A model generated the notes under the pieces. That model ran no database searches and was not told the origin of the DNA. It saw only the letters and a list, made by a program, of their open reading frames with translations. From positions 16,319 to 80,318 of the forward strand of contig NZ_JARKOZ010000032.1 of the NCBI RefSeq assembly GCF_029978005.1: DNA of 64,000 nt, written 5' to 3'. Positions 1 to 10,319 of this stretch are shown in pieces. The DNA comes from Solidesulfovibrio sp. Lineage in GTDB: Bacteria; Desulfobacterota; Desulfovibrionia; Desulfovibrionales; Desulfovibrionaceae. The translations under genes were made by a program, and so were the position numbers. The stretch's first letter is position 1. Each line of letters starts with the position of its first letter.

Positions 1-2
1 CC

Positions 3-872
3 TTTTTCACCGGTCCCGCCCGGGACTTCCTGCTGCGGGCCATCGATTTGGCCCTGGACGAGGACGGGCCGGATCTGACCTCCCTGGCCGTTTTCAGCCC
101 CGAGGACCGGCTGGCCGCGCGCATCGTGGCCAAGCAGGACACCCTCGTCGCCGGGCTGCCCATCCTGCCCCTGGTCCTTGAGCGTATGGGTGAGGCGGCG
201 CGCTGCCGGGCGGTCTTTTTCGCCTCCGACGGCGACGCCGTGCCCGACCGCACCGTGGTCGCGGCCATCGACGGCCCGGCCGTGACGCTGCTCAAGGCCG
301 AGCGGGTCATGCTCAATTTCCTGTGCCATCTCTCCGGGATCGCCAACCGCGTGGCCCAGGCCGCCGCCGCCCTGGCCGGCTCCGGAACGCGCCTGCTCGA
401 CACCCGCAAGACCCTGCCCGGCCTGCGCTATCCCGAAAAATACGCCGTGACCGTCGGCGGCGGCGTCAACCACCGCAAGAACCTGGCCGAAATGCTCATG
501 TTCAAGGACAACCACATCGACCGCGCCGGCGGCATCCCGCAGGCCATGGCCGCCTTGCGCCGGGCCTACCGGGGCCGGATGGAGGAAATGCCGCCGGTGG
601 AGATCGAATGCCGGACCCTGGAGGAGGTCGGCCAGGCCGTGGCCGAGCGGCCGGCACGGATCATGCTCGACAACATGGACGCGCCGGCCATGCGCCAGGC
701 CCTGGCCATGGTGCCGCCGGGCATCGAGACCGAGGTCAGCGGCGGGGTGGACCTGCCGGCCCTGGCCGCCATCGCCGCCCTGGGCCCGGATTTCGTGTCC
801 GTGGGGCGCATCACCCATTCCGCGCCGAGCGCCGACTTCAGCATGCTGCTCAAGGAGACCACCGCCTCATGA
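3..872 (+). CDS. nadC: Nicotinate-nucleotide pyrophosphorylase (carboxylating), 5'-truncated by window edge
   Basis: Reading frame is open from the window start (FFTGPARDFLLRAIDLALDEDG...); motifs LDTRKTLPGLRYPEKYAVTVGGGVNHRKNL and LDNMD...EVSGGV typical of NadC; adjacent to nadA and nadB. Confidence 0.95.
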   Translation, partial: FFTGPARDFLLRAIDLALDEDGPDLTSLAVFSPEDRLAARIVAKQDTLVAGLPILPLVLERMGEAARCRAVFFASDGDAVPDRTVVAAIDGPAVTLLKAERVMLNFLCHLSGIANRVAQAAAALAGSGTRLLDTRKTLPGLRYPEKYAVTVGGGVNHRKNLAEMLMFKDNHIDRAGGIPQAMAALRRAYRGRMEEMPPVEIECRTLEEVGQAVAERPARIMLDNMDAPAMRQALAMVPPGIETEVSGGVDLPALAAIAALGPDFVSVGRITHSAPSADFSMLLKETTAS

Positions 873-1900
873 ACGCATCCCCCACGCAGCGCATCACGGA
901 CATCCGCCGCCAGCGCGGCGACTCCCTGGCCATCCTCGCCCACCACTACCAGCGCGACGCGGTGGTGGCCCACGCCGACATCCTTGGCGATTCGCTGGAG
1001 CTTTCCCGCAAGGCGGCCGGGCTGGCCGCCCGGGACATCGTGTTTTGCGGCGTGTTCTTCATGGCCGAGACCGCGGCCATGCTGGCCAAGCCCGGCCAGC
1101 GCGTGCACATCCCGACGCCCGACGCCGCCTGCGTCATGTCGGAGATGGCCCCGGCCGCCCTGGTGGAGACCGTGCTCGACCGCCTGGCCGCCGCCGGCCG
1201 CGACGTGCTGCCGCTGACCTACGTCAACTCCTCGGCCGCGGTGAAGGCCATTGTGGGGGCGCGGGGCGGTTCGGTGTGCACCTCGGCCAACGCCGGCAAG
1301 ATGCTCCGCTGGGCCCTGGACCAGGGGCGCGGCGTGCTTTTCCTGCCCGACAAGATGCTCGGCCAGAACACCTGCGACGTCCTGGGCGTGGCCCCGGAAA
1401 AGCGCCACATCCTGGACGTGCGCGGCGGTGGTTCGCGCCTGGACCTCGATGCCGCGTCCCGGGCCGAGGTGCTCCTGTGGCCCGGTCAGTGTGTCATCCA
1501 TTCCCGGTTCAAGGCCCGGGATATCGCCGCCGTGCGCGCCGCCCATCCCGGGGCCAAGGTGGTGGTCCATCCCGAGTGCTCCCCGGAGACGGTCAAGGCC
1601 GCGGACGCCGTCGGCTCCACCTCGTTCATCATCAAGTACGTGACCGAGGCCCCGGCCGGGGCCGAGATCGTGATCGGCACGGAAATCAATCTCGTTTCAC
1701 GGCTCGCCCGGCGCTGGCAGGGCGAAAAGACCATCCGGCCGCTGTGCGTGTCCGGCTGCTCCAACATGGCCAGGGGCAGCGAGGAGAAGTTGCTGGCCTT
1801 GCTCGAATCCCTGGACGCCGCCACGCCCGTGACCGTGCCCGAGGACGTGCGCGGGCCGGCCACGGCGGCGGTGGCCAAGATGCTGGAAATTTCGGCCTGA
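869..1900 (+). CDS. nadA: Quinolinate synthase A
   Basis: AILAHHYQRDAVVAHADILGDSLELSRKA; conserved Cys-containing motifs (VHPECSPE, CVSGCSNMARG); ATGA overlap with nadC. Confidence 0.96.
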   Translation: MNASPTQRITDIRRQRGDSLAILAHHYQRDAVVAHADILGDSLELSRKAAGLAARDIVFCGVFFMAETAAMLAKPGQRVHIPTPDAACVMSEMAPAALVETVLDRLAAAGRDVLPLTYVNSSAAVKAIVGARGGSVCTSANAGKMLRWALDQGRGVLFLPDKMLGQNTCDVLGVAPEKRHILDVRGGGSRLDLDAASRAEVLLWPGQCVIHSRFKARDIAAVRAAHPGAKVVVHPECSPETVKAADAVGSTSFIIKYVTEAPAGAEIVIGTEINLVSRLARRWQGEKTIRPLCVSGCSNMARGSEEKLLALLESLDAATPVTVPEDVRGPATAAVAKMLEISA

Positions 1901-1931
1901 TTCACGGGGCCGCAAACAGGGAGTACGCGCG

Positions 1932-3512
1932 ATGGTCTACCGCATGCATGCGGGCGCCTTGGTGGTGGGGTCGGGACTGGCCGGGCTCACGGCCGCCCTG
2001 ACGCTCGCCGACCACGGCCTGGAAGTGATCCTGCTCACCTCGGGCGAGGATCTCGACGACGGCAACAGCGCCCTGGCCCAGGGGGGCATCGTCTTTCGCG
2101 GCCCGGACGACTCGCCCCAGCTCCTCGAGCGCGACATGCTCACCTGCGGCTGGCGGCACAACTCGCCCCGGGCCGTCAAGTACCTGGCCAAGCGCGGGCC
2201 GCAGGTGGTCCAGGAACTGCTCATCGACCGCCTGAAGCTGCCTTTCGACCGCAAGGGCGACGGCTCCGGCTGGCACATGGGCAAGGAGGGCGGCCACAGC
2301 GTGGCCCGCATCCTCCACATGGCCGACCGTACCGGGCGCGGCATCATGGAAGGGCTCATGGCCGCGGTCAAGGCCCATCCCGCCATCAAGGTCCTGGCCC
2401 GGCGCACGGCCGTGGACCTGCTCACTTCCCACCACCACGCCACGCTCCTGGAATTCAAGTACCAGCTGCTCAACCAGTGCCTGGGGGCCTACGTTTTAAA
2501 CGAAGTCTCGGGACAGGTGGAAACCATCCTGGCCGACTTCACGGTCCTGTGCACGGGCGGTTGCGGCAGGTTGTTTCTCCACACCTCCAACACCAGATCC
2601 TCCATCGGCTCGGCCCTGGCCATGGCCTCGCGCGCCTTCGCCAAGGTCATGAACGTGGAGTACGTGCAGTTCCATCCGACCACGCTTTTCCACCGGGCCG
2701 AGCGCCGGCTGCTCGTCACCGAGGCCCTGCGCGGCGAGGGGGCGCGGCTGGTCAACGACCGGGGCGAACCCTTCATGCAGCGCTACGACCCCCGGGCGGA
2801 CCTGGCCCCGCGCGACATCGTGACCCGGGCCATCCTGGCCGAGATGCTCAAGACCGACCACGACTGCGTCTACCTCGACGTGGCCAGTTACGTGAAGAAC
2901 CTGGAAGAGCATTTCCCCACCGTCTACAAGGGCTGCCTGCAGCTCGGCATCGACATCTCCAAGCAGCCCATCCCGGTGGTGCCGGCGGCCCACTACTTCT
3001 GCGGCGGCGTGCTCACCGACAACACCGGCCGCACCACCCTGGAGCGGCTCTACGCCGCGGGCGAGTGCGCCTGCACCGGCATCCACGGGGCCAACCGCCT
3101 GGCCAGCACCTCGCTTCTGGAGTGCCTGCTGTGGGGCTACAGCGTGGGCCAGGACATCGGCAAGCGGGCCGGGCACAAGGCGGCGCTCGGCCGCCGGCTC
3201 GTAGACAGCATTCCGGACTGGGTGAGCCCGGGGTCCAACCGCAACGAGGACCCGGCGCTGATCGCCCAGGACTGGGCCACCATCCGCAACACCATGTGGA
3301 ACTACGTGGGCATCAACCGCTCGGGCTCTCGCCTCAAGCGGGCCTTCGAGGACCTGCGCGAGCTCAACAAGCACCTGCACGACTTCTACCGCGAAACGCC
3401 CCTGTCCAAGGCCATCGTGGACCTGTTCCACGGCTGCCAGGCCGCCTACACCATCACCATCGCGGCCATGCAGAACCGCCGGTCGCTCGGCTGCCACTAC
3501 CGCGTGGACTGA
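1932..3512 (+). CDS. nadB: L-aspartate oxidase
   Basis: FAD-binding VGSGLAGLTAALTLADHG, VEYVQFHPTTLFH, HYFCGGVLTDNTGRTTLERLYAAGECACTGIHGANRLASTSLLECL. Confidence 0.95.
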   Translation: MVYRMHAGALVVGSGLAGLTAALTLADHGLEVILLTSGEDLDDGNSALAQGGIVFRGPDDSPQLLERDMLTCGWRHNSPRAVKYLAKRGPQVVQELLIDRLKLPFDRKGDGSGWHMGKEGGHSVARILHMADRTGRGIMEGLMAAVKAHPAIKVLARRTAVDLLTSHHHATLLEFKYQLLNQCLGAYVLNEVSGQVETILADFTVLCTGGCGRLFLHTSNTRSSIGSALAMASRAFAKVMNVEYVQFHPTTLFHRAERRLLVTEALRGEGARLVNDRGEPFMQRYDPRADLAPRDIVTRAILAEMLKTDHDCVYLDVASYVKNLEEHFPTVYKGCLQLGIDISKQPIPVVPAAHYFCGGVLTDNTGRTTLERLYAAGECACTGIHGANRLASTSLLECLLWGYSVGQDIGKRAGHKAALGRRLVDSIPDWVSPGSNRNEDPALIAQDWATIRNTMWNYVGINRSGSRLKRAFEDLRELNKHLHDFYRETPLSKAIVDLFHGCQAAYTITIAAMQNRRSLGCHYRVD

Positions 3513-3545
3513 TCGCCGTTTCGCCGTCCCTCGCCGTTCTCCCGC

Positions 3546-3586
3546 CCGGACCGGGGCGTCGTGCGCCGCATGACGCCCCGGTCCGG
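3546..3586. terminator. Perfect 15-bp stem, 11-nt loop between convergent nadB and SDR genes
   Basis: CCGGACCGGGGCGTC-gtgcgccgcat-GACGCCCCGGTCCGG; no adjacent T-run on either side. Confidence 0.55.
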
Positions 3587-3594
3587 CGGCATGG

Positions 3595-4371
3595 TCAGTT
3601 CGTCGTCAGGCCGCCGTCCACGTGGAAGACCTGTCCCGTGATCCAGCCCGCCGCCGGCGAGGCCAGGAAGACGGCCATGGGCGCGACGTCCTCCGGCCGG
3701 CCGATGCGCCCCAGCGGATAGATGGTGCGGATCATGTCCTGGAACCGTTCACGCCCTTCCGGGGTCAGGCGCTCCAGGTTGCGGCGCACTTGCGGCGTCT
3801 CCACGGTGCCCGGCGCGATGGCGTTGACGCGCACGCCGACCGGGCCGAGTTCGAAGGCCAGGGCCTTGGTGAAGGAGTCGATCCCTCCCTTGGTCATGGA
3901 GTAGAGGGCCGAGAGCCGGCCGGGCAGCATCCTGTCCGCGAAATAGGAAGAGATGTTGATGATCGCCCCCCTTTTTTCCGTCAGGGCCGGGAGAACCGCC
4001 CGGGACAGGAAAAAAGGCGTGCGGAGGTTGAGGGTCATGTGCGTGGCGTAGCTTTCCTCGGTGACCTCGGCGATGGGATCGAAGAGGCCGATGCCGGCGT
4101 TGTTGACCAGGACGTCCAGGCCGCGCCCCAGGGCGAGGAGCGCCGCCGCCAGGGTTTCGGCCGCGCCTTCCCTGGACAGGTCGGCGGCGATGCCGGTCGA
4201 GGCCTCCCCCAGGCTTTCCCTGGCCCTTTCGAGCTTGTCCCTGTCCCGGCCGGTGATGACGACATGCGCGCCGCAGGCCGCAAACGCCCGGGACAGGCCC
4301 AGGCCGATGCCGTCGCTGCCGCCCGTGACCACCACCGTCTTTCCCGTGAAGTCGAATCGCAGTGCTTCCAT
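3595..4371 (-). CDS. SDR family NAD(P)-dependent oxidoreductase
   Basis: [15 protein letters not shown] cofactor motif, NNAG, YSMTKGG (YxxxK), C-terminal [14 protein letters not shown]. Confidence 0.92.
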   Translation of the reverse strand: MEALRFDFTGKTVVVTGGSDGIGLGLSRAFAACGAHVVITGRDRDKLERARESLGEASTGIAADLSREGAAETLAAALLALGRGLDVLVNNAGIGLFDPIAEVTEESYATHMTLNLRTPFFLSRAVLPALTEKRGAIINISSYFADRMLPGRLSALYSMTKGGIDSFTKALAFELGPVGVRVNAIAPGTVETPQVRRNLERLTPEGRERFQDMIRTIYPLGRIGRPEDVAPMAVFLASPAAGWITGQVFHVDGGLTTN

Positions 4372-4397
4372 GCCGTGCCTCTCCTGTGGTTCCGTAA

Positions 4398-4413
4398 ATT
4401 TAGTACCCTAAAT
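4398..4413. promoter_or_regulatory. Candidate MarR operator upstream of the SDR gene
   Basis: Inverted repeat ATTTAG-tacc-CTAAAT; matches the site at 4969-4992 as ATTTAGG-N5-AAATWTA on the minus strand. Confidence 0.6.
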
Positions 4414-4458
4414 AATTGACTCCAATCCGCCTGGCGCGTTGCCGCGCGCATCCTGCCT

Positions 4459-4959
4459 TCAGGACAGGCGGGACAGGCCCTGGGACACTTTGCCGAGCAG
4501 CGCCGTCAGGGTCTCGCGCTCCTGCGGCGAAAGCGCGGCCATGACCGTGGCCACGCGGTCGTAGTGGCCGGGCAGCACGGCGTCCAGGCGCGCCATGCCT
4601 TCGGGCGCGGGCCGCACGGTCACGGCGCGGCGGTCGGTGGCCGCGTGTTCGCGCACCACGCAGCCGTCGCGCTCGAGGGTGTCGAGGACGCCGGTCATGG
4701 TGGCGCAGGAGACGCCCGTGCCGGCGGCGAGCTGCGATGGGGAGAGGCCGTCCGGGTTGCGGGCCAGCAGGATCAGCACGGAAAAGCGGCGCAGGGACAG
4801 GCCGTGCGCGGCCATGTGTCGCTCCATGGACGCCGCGGCGTCCTCGCCTGTGCGCAGCAGCCGCAGGAAGGCGTCCACGGCCGTCACGTCGAGGTTTTCA
4901 TAGCGTTCGCGGAGCTTCTCCAGGGCTTCCCGGCTCGGCAGATCGCGCAGCTCAAACAT
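4459..4959 (-). CDS. MarR family transcriptional regulator
   Basis: LSPSQLAAGTGVSCATMTGVLDTLERDGCVVREHAATDRRAVTVRPAPEG wHTH; start taken at MFELRDLPS. Confidence 0.9.
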   Translation of the reverse strand: MFELRDLPSREALEKLRERYENLDVTAVDAFLRLLRTGEDAAASMERHMAAHGLSLRRFSVLILLARNPDGLSPSQLAAGTGVSCATMTGVLDTLERDGCVVREHAATDRRAVTVRPAPEGMARLDAVLPGHYDRVATVMAALSPQERETLTALLGKVSQGLSRLS

Positions 4960-4968
4960 TTTGCCTCC

Positions 4969-4992
4969 ATATATTTCGGCTCCTAAATATAT
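4969..4992. promoter_or_regulatory. Candidate MarR autoregulatory operator
   Basis: Perfect 8-bp inverted repeat ATATATTT-cggctcct-AAATATAT just upstream of the MarR start. Confidence 0.65.
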
Positions 4993-5013
4993 CCTTCCCT
5001 CCCGCCTGCCAAC

Positions 5014-5045
5014 AAAAAAATCCCGACTCGCGCCGGGATTTTTCA
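5014..5045. terminator. Intrinsic terminator-like hairpin with A-run and T-run flanks
   Basis: aaaaaaAATCCCG-actcgcgc-CGGGATTttt. Confidence 0.6.
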
Positions 5046-5046
5046 T

Positions 5047-5107
5047 TACCCCTTTTCGGGGTGGTCCAGGAGGGGCCCGAGGCCCCTCCTGGCCGCCGGA
5101 GGCATTC
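5047..5107 (-). repeat. Intergenic GC-rich palindromic element, copy 1 (inverted relative to copy 2)
   Basis: CCAGGAGGGGCC-cga-GGCCCCTCCTGG (5066-5092); shares GCCTCCGGCGGCCAGGAG with copy 2 on the opposite strand. Confidence 0.6.
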
Positions 5108-5124
5108 TTCCTCTTTCCCCTACA

Positions 5125-5904
5125 TCACCAAACTTCCCGCACCTTCACGCCGCGCGCGGCCATGCGGTCCTTGCAGTCCTTGATGCTGTATTCGCCGTAG
5201 TGGACGATGGAGGCGATGAGCGCCGCCGAGGCCTTGCCGATGGTCACGGCGGCGGCCATGTGGTCGGGGTTGCCCGCGCCGCCCGAGGCGATGACCGGGA
5301 TGGTGACGGCTTCGCTGATAAGCCGCGTGAGCGTCAGTTCATAGCCGGTCTTGGCCCCGTCGGCGTCGATGGAGTTGCAGCAGATCTCGCCCGCCCCCAG
5401 CGCCTCCACGGTCCTGGCCCATTCGACGGCGTCCAGGCCCATGGACTTGCGCCCGCCGTGGATGACGATCTCGTAGCCGGAGGGGATTTTTTCGCTGACC
5501 GGCACCTGCTTGACGTCCATGCCGACCACCACGCACTGGGAGCCGAAGGCGGCCGCGCCCTGGCTGATGATGTCCGGGTTTTTGACGGCGGCGGAGTTGA
5601 CCGAGATCTTTTCCGCGCCGGCCAGGAGCACCGCGCGCATGTCTTCCACGGTGGAGATGCCGCCGCCCACGGAGAAGGGAATGAAGATCTGGCTCGCCAC
5701 CTTGTCCACCACGTCGAGCATGATGCCCCGGCCTTCGCTGGAGGCCGTGATGTCGTAGAAGACCAGTTCGTCGGCCCCGGCCTCGTAGTAGAGGCGGGCG
5801 GTCTCCACAGGGTCGCCGATGTCCACGTTGCCCTTGAACTTGATGCCCTTGGTGAGCTTGCCGTCGCGAACGTCCAGGCAGGGAATGACGCGTTTGGAGA
5901 GCAT
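5125..5904 (-). CDS. hisF: Imidazole glycerol phosphate synthase subunit HisF
   Basis: [71 protein letters not shown]. Confidence 0.97.
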   Translation of the reverse strand: MLSKRVIPCLDVRDGKLTKGIKFKGNVDIGDPVETARLYYEAGADELVFYDITASSEGRGIMLDVVDKVASQIFIPFSVGGGISTVEDMRAVLLAGAEKISVNSAAVKNPDIISQGAAAFGSQCVVVGMDVKQVPVSEKIPSGYEIVIHGGRKSMGLDAVEWARTVEALGAGEICCNSIDADGAKTGYELTLTRLISEAVTIPVIASGGAGNPDHMAAAVTIGKASAALIASIVHYGEYSIKDCKDRMAARGVKVREVW

Positions 5905-5906
5905 GG

Positions 5907-6539
5907 TTACCGGGCCTCCTTGCAGTAGGCGGCGAAGTTGGCCAGAAGCGCCAGGCCCGGGCGGCCGCTTTTTTCCGGATGGAACTGCACCGCCCACAAT
6001 CCCTTGCGGCCGTGAAGCGAGCAGAACGGCAGGCCGTATTCCGTGACGCCGAGGACGTACTGCGGCGCGGGCACCGGGTAGTAGCTGTGGACGAAATAGA
6101 ATTCCGAGGCTTTGTCGATGCCGTCGAAGAGTTCGCAGGGCGCTTTGAGCGCCACGCGGTTCCAGCCCATGTGCGGGATGCGGATGGGCTCGCCGTTCTC
6201 GTCCGTGAGCGCCGGGGAGAACATGGCGCATTGGCCGGGAATGACGCCAAGGGCGGTGGTGTCGTTTTCCGCGCTGTATTCGAGGAGTATCTGGCAGCCG
6301 ACGCAGATGCCGAGCAGCGGCTTGCCGGCGGCCACCTGGCCGGTGAGAAGCTTGTCCAGGCCCGTGGAGGTCAGCTCGTGCATGGCCTGGCCGGCCGCGC
6401 CCACGCCCGGGAAGATGATGCCGGCCGCGTCGGCGATGACGGCCGGATCGGCGGTGATCCGGCAGGGGATGCCGAGATGGTCCAGCGCCCGGCGCACGCT
6501 CGTCTGATTGCCGGCCTTGTAGTCCAATATGGCAAGCAT
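5907..6539 (-). CDS. hisH: Imidazole glycerol phosphate synthase subunit HisH (glutamine amidotransferase)
   Basis: [52 protein letters not shown]. Confidence 0.96.
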   Translation of the reverse strand: MLAILDYKAGNQTSVRRALDHLGIPCRITADPAVIADAAGIIFPGVGAAGQAMHELTSTGLDKLLTGQVAAGKPLLGICVGCQILLEYSAENDTTALGVIPGQCAMFSPALTDENGEPIRIPHMGWNRVALKAPCELFDGIDKASEFYFVHSYYPVPAPQYVLGVTEYGLPFCSLHGRKGLWAVQFHPEKSGRPGLALLANFAAYCKEAR

Positions 6540-6555
6540 GGACAGCTCCTTGCAC

Positions 6556-6670
6556 CTTGCCTCCGGCGGCCAGGAGAGGCACTGCCTCTCCTGGACCTCT
6601 CCGGCAGGGGCCCTGCCCCTGCACCCCGCCGGGGGGAATGATTCCCCCCGGCCCCCCCCGAAGGGAAAAA
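6556..6670 (+). repeat. Composite intergenic palindromic element, copy 2 (three successive palindromes)
   Basis: CCAGGAGAGGC-act-GCCTCTCCTGG (6570-6594), GCAGGGGC-cct-GCCCCTGC (6604-6622), GCCGGGGGGAAT-g-ATTCCCCCCGGC (6628-6652). Confidence 0.65.
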
Positions 6671-6785
6671 TGGGGGGAGGCCCTTGTGAAATGGGTATGC
6701 GACGGCGCGGCGCGCCGTTTCGCAGGCACCGGTTGTGAACATTTTTGGCCGGTTTGGCAAGGCGGGGCCGCGGGCGGCGCGGCGT

Positions 6786-8771
6786 CTACTTCTTGCGTTT
6801 GAACATCTTTTCCATTTCGCGAATGGAGAAGCGCATGGCCACCGGCCGGCCGTGGGGGCAGTAGTCGCGGTCCGGGGTCCCCGCCCACTGGGCGAGCAGG
6901 GCCACGGCCTCGTCGTCGGCCAGGCGTGTTCCCGCCTTGACGGCGGTCTTGCAGCTCATGAGGATCCAGAGGTCCTGCAAGGACTTGGACTGTCCGGACA
7001 GGGCGGCGGACAGGTATTCCCGGGCCTGGCCCAGGGACAGTCCCGGCGGCGCGCCGGTGATGGCCACCACCCCGGGCCGGGGGGATTCCAGGAGGAAGCC
7101 GATGGCTCGCAGTTCGTTGTGCAGCTCGCGCAGCTTGGCCTGCTCGCTGGGGTGCAGCGTCGTCTCCACCGGGATGCCCACCGGCCGGCTGTCGCCGCGC
7201 GAGCCCGAGGCCTCCATGGCGGCGAAGATGACGCGCTCGTGGGCGGCGTGCTGGTCCACCAGCACCAGTTCGCGGCCGAGGTCCACGATGAGGTAGGTGT
7301 CGGCGAACTGGCCCAGGTAGCGCAGCCCCGGCGGCAGGGCCGGCTCCAGCTCCTCTGGCGCGCGGGCGCGCAGGGGCTCGGGCGCGGCGGCAAGCGGCGG
7401 CTCGTCGGGCGTGGCCGAAGGGGGCGCGGCGCGGAAAGAGGCCGAAGGGGCGGCCTCGCCGCGCTCGCGGCGTTCCACGGCCGGCGGGTCGAAGTGGCGC
7501 ACCGGCGCGGGCTGGCCCTGGCGGCGGTTGTCGGCGGCGGCCCGGGCCGGCGTGGGCGCGGCCGGGCCGCGGTCCGGACGCGGGGAATAGGCCGGCGGCG
7601 CGGCCGGCGCTTCCCGCACCGTCTCGCCCATGGGCACGGTCTGGGAGGGGGCAGGGGCGTCGGTGCGGACGAGCTCGTCCAGGAAATCGCGGCGGGCCGG
7701 GAATTTGGGCGGCTCGCCGTCCTTTTTCACCCAGGGCTCGGGCGCGGGCACGGTGCGCAGGACCAGGGCCTTGTCCAGCGCCTGGCCCACGGCCCGGCGC
7801 AGGTTCACGAACACGGCCTGCTCGTCGCGAAACCGCACCTCGGTCTTGGCCGGATGGACGTTGACGTCCACGTCCTCGGCCGGCACCTCCAGGAAAATGA
7901 CGCACTGCGGGTATTCCCGGGCCAGCAGCCGGCCCTTGTAGGCCTCGCGCACGGCCGAGAGCAGCACCCGGTCGAGCACGGCCCGGCCGTTGACATAGAA
8001 AAGCATGCGGTCGGCCCGGGCCTGGGCCTTGAGGGGCTTGCCGAGCACGCCGCCGACGCGGATGGGCCCCAGGGCGTACTCCATTTCGAAGAGTTCGTCC
8101 GTGACGGCCGGCGGCCACATGCCGGCCAGGCGCGCGGTCAGGTTCTGGCCGGCCGGGAAGCGCAGGGCGGTGCGGCCGCCGATGGTCAGCTTCATGGCCA
8201 CGTCCAGGCGGGCCAGGGCGGCGCGGCTGAAAAGCTCGGTGGCCCGCTTGGTCTCCACGGCCTCGGACTTGAGGAATTTGAGCCGGGCCGGCACGGCGGC
8301 GAAGAGGTCGCGCACCTCCACCCGCGTGCCGCGCGGCATGGCCGCCGGGCCGCGCTCCGCGATGCGTCCGCTTTCCACGCGCAAAAACGCCCCCTCGTCG
8401 AAGGCCTCGTGGCGCGAGGTGATGGTGCAGGTGGACACCGAGGCGATGCTCGGCAGCGCCTCGCCGCGAAACCCGAAGCTCTCGATGCCGGAAAGCTCCT
8501 CCATGGAGGCGATCTTGCTGGTGGCGTGGCGCGTGACGGCGAGCGGCAGCTCCTCGGGCGTCATGCCCCAGCCGTCGTCGGCCACGGCCAAAAGCGTGCG
8601 GCCGCCGCCGTCGACGGTCACCTCGACCCGCGTCGCCCCTGCGTCGAGGCTGTTTTCCACCAGCTCCTTGAGGACGCTGGCCGGGCGTTCGACCACCTCG
8701 CCGGCGGCGATCTGGTTTTGCAGTTCCGGGGGCAGGACGCGGATGGTGCGATGCTTGACGGAGCGAGTCAT
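6786..8771 (-). CDS. mutL: DNA mismatch repair endonuclease MutL
   Basis: [53 protein letters not shown]-terminal [12 protein letters not shown]; start at MTRSVKH. Confidence 0.97.
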   Translation of the reverse strand: MTRSVKHRTIRVLPPELQNQIAAGEVVERPASVLKELVENSLDAGATRVEVTVDGGGRTLLAVADDGWGMTPEELPLAVTRHATSKIASMEELSGIESFGFRGEALPSIASVSTCTITSRHEAFDEGAFLRVESGRIAERGPAAMPRGTRVEVRDLFAAVPARLKFLKSEAVETKRATELFSRAALARLDVAMKLTIGGRTALRFPAGQNLTARLAGMWPPAVTDELFEMEYALGPIRVGGVLGKPLKAQARADRMLFYVNGRAVLDRVLLSAVREAYKGRLLAREYPQCVIFLEVPAEDVDVNVHPAKTEVRFRDEQAVFVNLRRAVGQALDKALVLRTVPAPEPWVKKDGEPPKFPARRDFLDELVRTDAPAPSQTVPMGETVREAPAAPPAYSPRPDRGPAAPTPARAAADNRRQGQPAPVRHFDPPAVERRERGEAAPSASFRAAPPSATPDEPPLAAAPEPLRARAPEELEPALPPGLRYLGQFADTYLIVDLGRELVLVDQHAAHERVIFAAMEASGSRGDSRPVGIPVETTLHPSEQAKLRELHNELRAIGFLLESPRPGVVAITGAPPGLSLGQAREYLSAALSGQSKSLQDLWILMSCKTAVKAGTRLADDEAVALLAQWAGTPDRDYCPHGRPVAMRFSIREMEKMFKRKK

Positions 8772-8881
8772 GGACCGGAGCATACGCCAACTCCCGTGCG
8801 GAGGCCAGAAGACGCAAACGGCTGGAAAACCGGGAGCGACAAGCGTAGGGACTTTCCTGTCCCACGTAAAGGAGGCCCGTC

Positions 8882-10003
8882 ATGGCCATCGAGCACAACT
8901 ACCTGCGCACCCGGGTGCGCCTGTCCCATATCGTCGCCAACTACCAGCGCCTTCGGGGCTTGGGCGGCCACGTGCTGGCCGTGGTCAAGGCCGACGCCTA
9001 CGGCCACGGGCTGGTGGAAACGGCCGCCGCCCTGGACGGGGTCGGCTGCGACGCCTTCGCCATCGGCTCCGTGGCCGAGGGCGCGGCCCTGCGCGACGCC
9101 GGGTCGCGAGCGGCCATCATCTCGCTTCTGGGACCCGTCCTGCCCGAGGACGACGCCCTGGCTCTGGAAAAGGACGTCGTGCCCTTTGTCCACGATTTCG
9201 GCCAGCTCGACCGCCTGGCCGGGGTCGCGGCCAAGGCCGGCAAAAAGGCCAGGGTGGCGCTCAAGTTCGACACGGGCATGGCCCGGCTGGGATTCGCCGA
9301 GGACGACGTGCCGCGCCTGCTTGCCCGCCTTGCCGGCCTGCCGTCCATCGAGCCGGTCATGGTCAGCTCCCACCTGGCCACGGCCGACGATCCCACGGCC
9401 TTCGACTACGTGAGCACGCAAGGCGGGCGCTTCGCCCGCATCTGCCAGGCGCTGCGCCACGGCGGGCTCGCCTTCGAGGCCTCGCTTTGCAACAGCGCCG
9501 GCATCCTGGCCCATGCCGGGGATTTCGGCTTCGACGCCCGGCGGGCCGGCATCGCGCTCTACGGCGTCAACCCCTTCGCCGGCACGGACCAGGAACACCT
9601 GGGCCAGGGGCTTTTGCCGGCCATGGAGACCGTGACACGCATCGTCTCGGTCCACGACCTGCCGCGCGGGGCCTCCATCAGCTACGGCCGGACATTCATC
9701 GCCGAGCGCGACATGCGCGTGGCCATCGTGGCCGCCGGCTACGCCGACGCCTACAGTCGGGGGCTCTCCAACAAGGGCTTCATGTGCCTGTCCGGCCGGC
9801 GCGTGCCCATCCTCGGCCGGGTGTGCATGCAGCTCACGGCCGTGGACGTCTCGGGGCTCGACCCCGCCCCGGGCGACCCCATCCACCTGCTCGGCGGCGA
9901 CGGCCCGGGCGCGGTCAGCGCCGACGACCTGGCCCTGTGGTGGGACACCATCCCCTACGAGGTCTTCTGCCTCTTCGGCCTCAATCCCCGGGAATACGTC
10001 TAG
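8882..10003 (+). CDS. alr: Alanine racemase
   Basis: [18 protein letters not shown]-Lys motif, [55 protein letters not shown]. Confidence 0.95.
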   Translation: MAIEHNYLRTRVRLSHIVANYQRLRGLGGHVLAVVKADAYGHGLVETAAALDGVGCDAFAIGSVAEGAALRDAGSRAAIISLLGPVLPEDDALALEKDVVPFVHDFGQLDRLAGVAAKAGKKARVALKFDTGMARLGFAEDDVPRLLARLAGLPSIEPVMVSSHLATADDPTAFDYVSTQGGRFARICQALRHGGLAFEASLCNSAGILAHAGDFGFDARRAGIALYGVNPFAGTDQEHLGQGLLPAMETVTRIVSVHDLPRGASISYGRTFIAERDMRVAIVAAGYADAYSRGLSNKGFMCLSGRRVPILGRVCMQLTAVDVSGLDPAPGDPIHLLGGDGPGAVSADDLALWWDTIPYEVFCLFGLNPREYV

Positions 10004-10136
10004 CCCCGCGTCCGCTTTCGGGACGTCGCGCGAGGGGCATGCCCGCGAACGGGCGGTCCGTGCGCGGGCGGTGCGCCGCATCGCCCGGTTTTCCGGAACC
10101 TTCTTCGCCTGTTCCCGGCAGGCATGCCGGCGCGTC

Positions 10137-10165
10137 GCGTCCGCCCCTGGCCGGACGCTTTTTTT
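10137..10165 (+). terminator. Intrinsic terminator downstream of alr
   Basis: GCGTCCG-cccctggc-CGGACGC followed by TTTTTTT. Confidence 0.85.
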
Positions 10166-10319
10166 ATATCAGACTAAAAATATCTAATTTATCTCTGGCC
10201 ACGACGGCAGGGCGGCCTTATCCTGAGGGCAGGATTCGGGCCCCGCAAGCCGGCTTGCCCGGAGGGCCGGCGCATCGACGGATCTCCTTTTTCAGAAATT
10301 CTTGCAGGAGACAGCGTCA

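Noticed and set aside
5125-8898. 1257-aa minus-strand ORF
   Set aside because: Only its last ~259 codons are real (hisF). The rest is a GC-rich alternate frame antisense or out of frame to hisH and mutL, with Arg/Pro/Gly-rich composition.
6735-9413. 892-aa plus-strand ORF antisense to mutL and overlapping alr
   Set aside because: His/Gly/Arg-rich mirror-frame artefact; mutL and alr explain the region.
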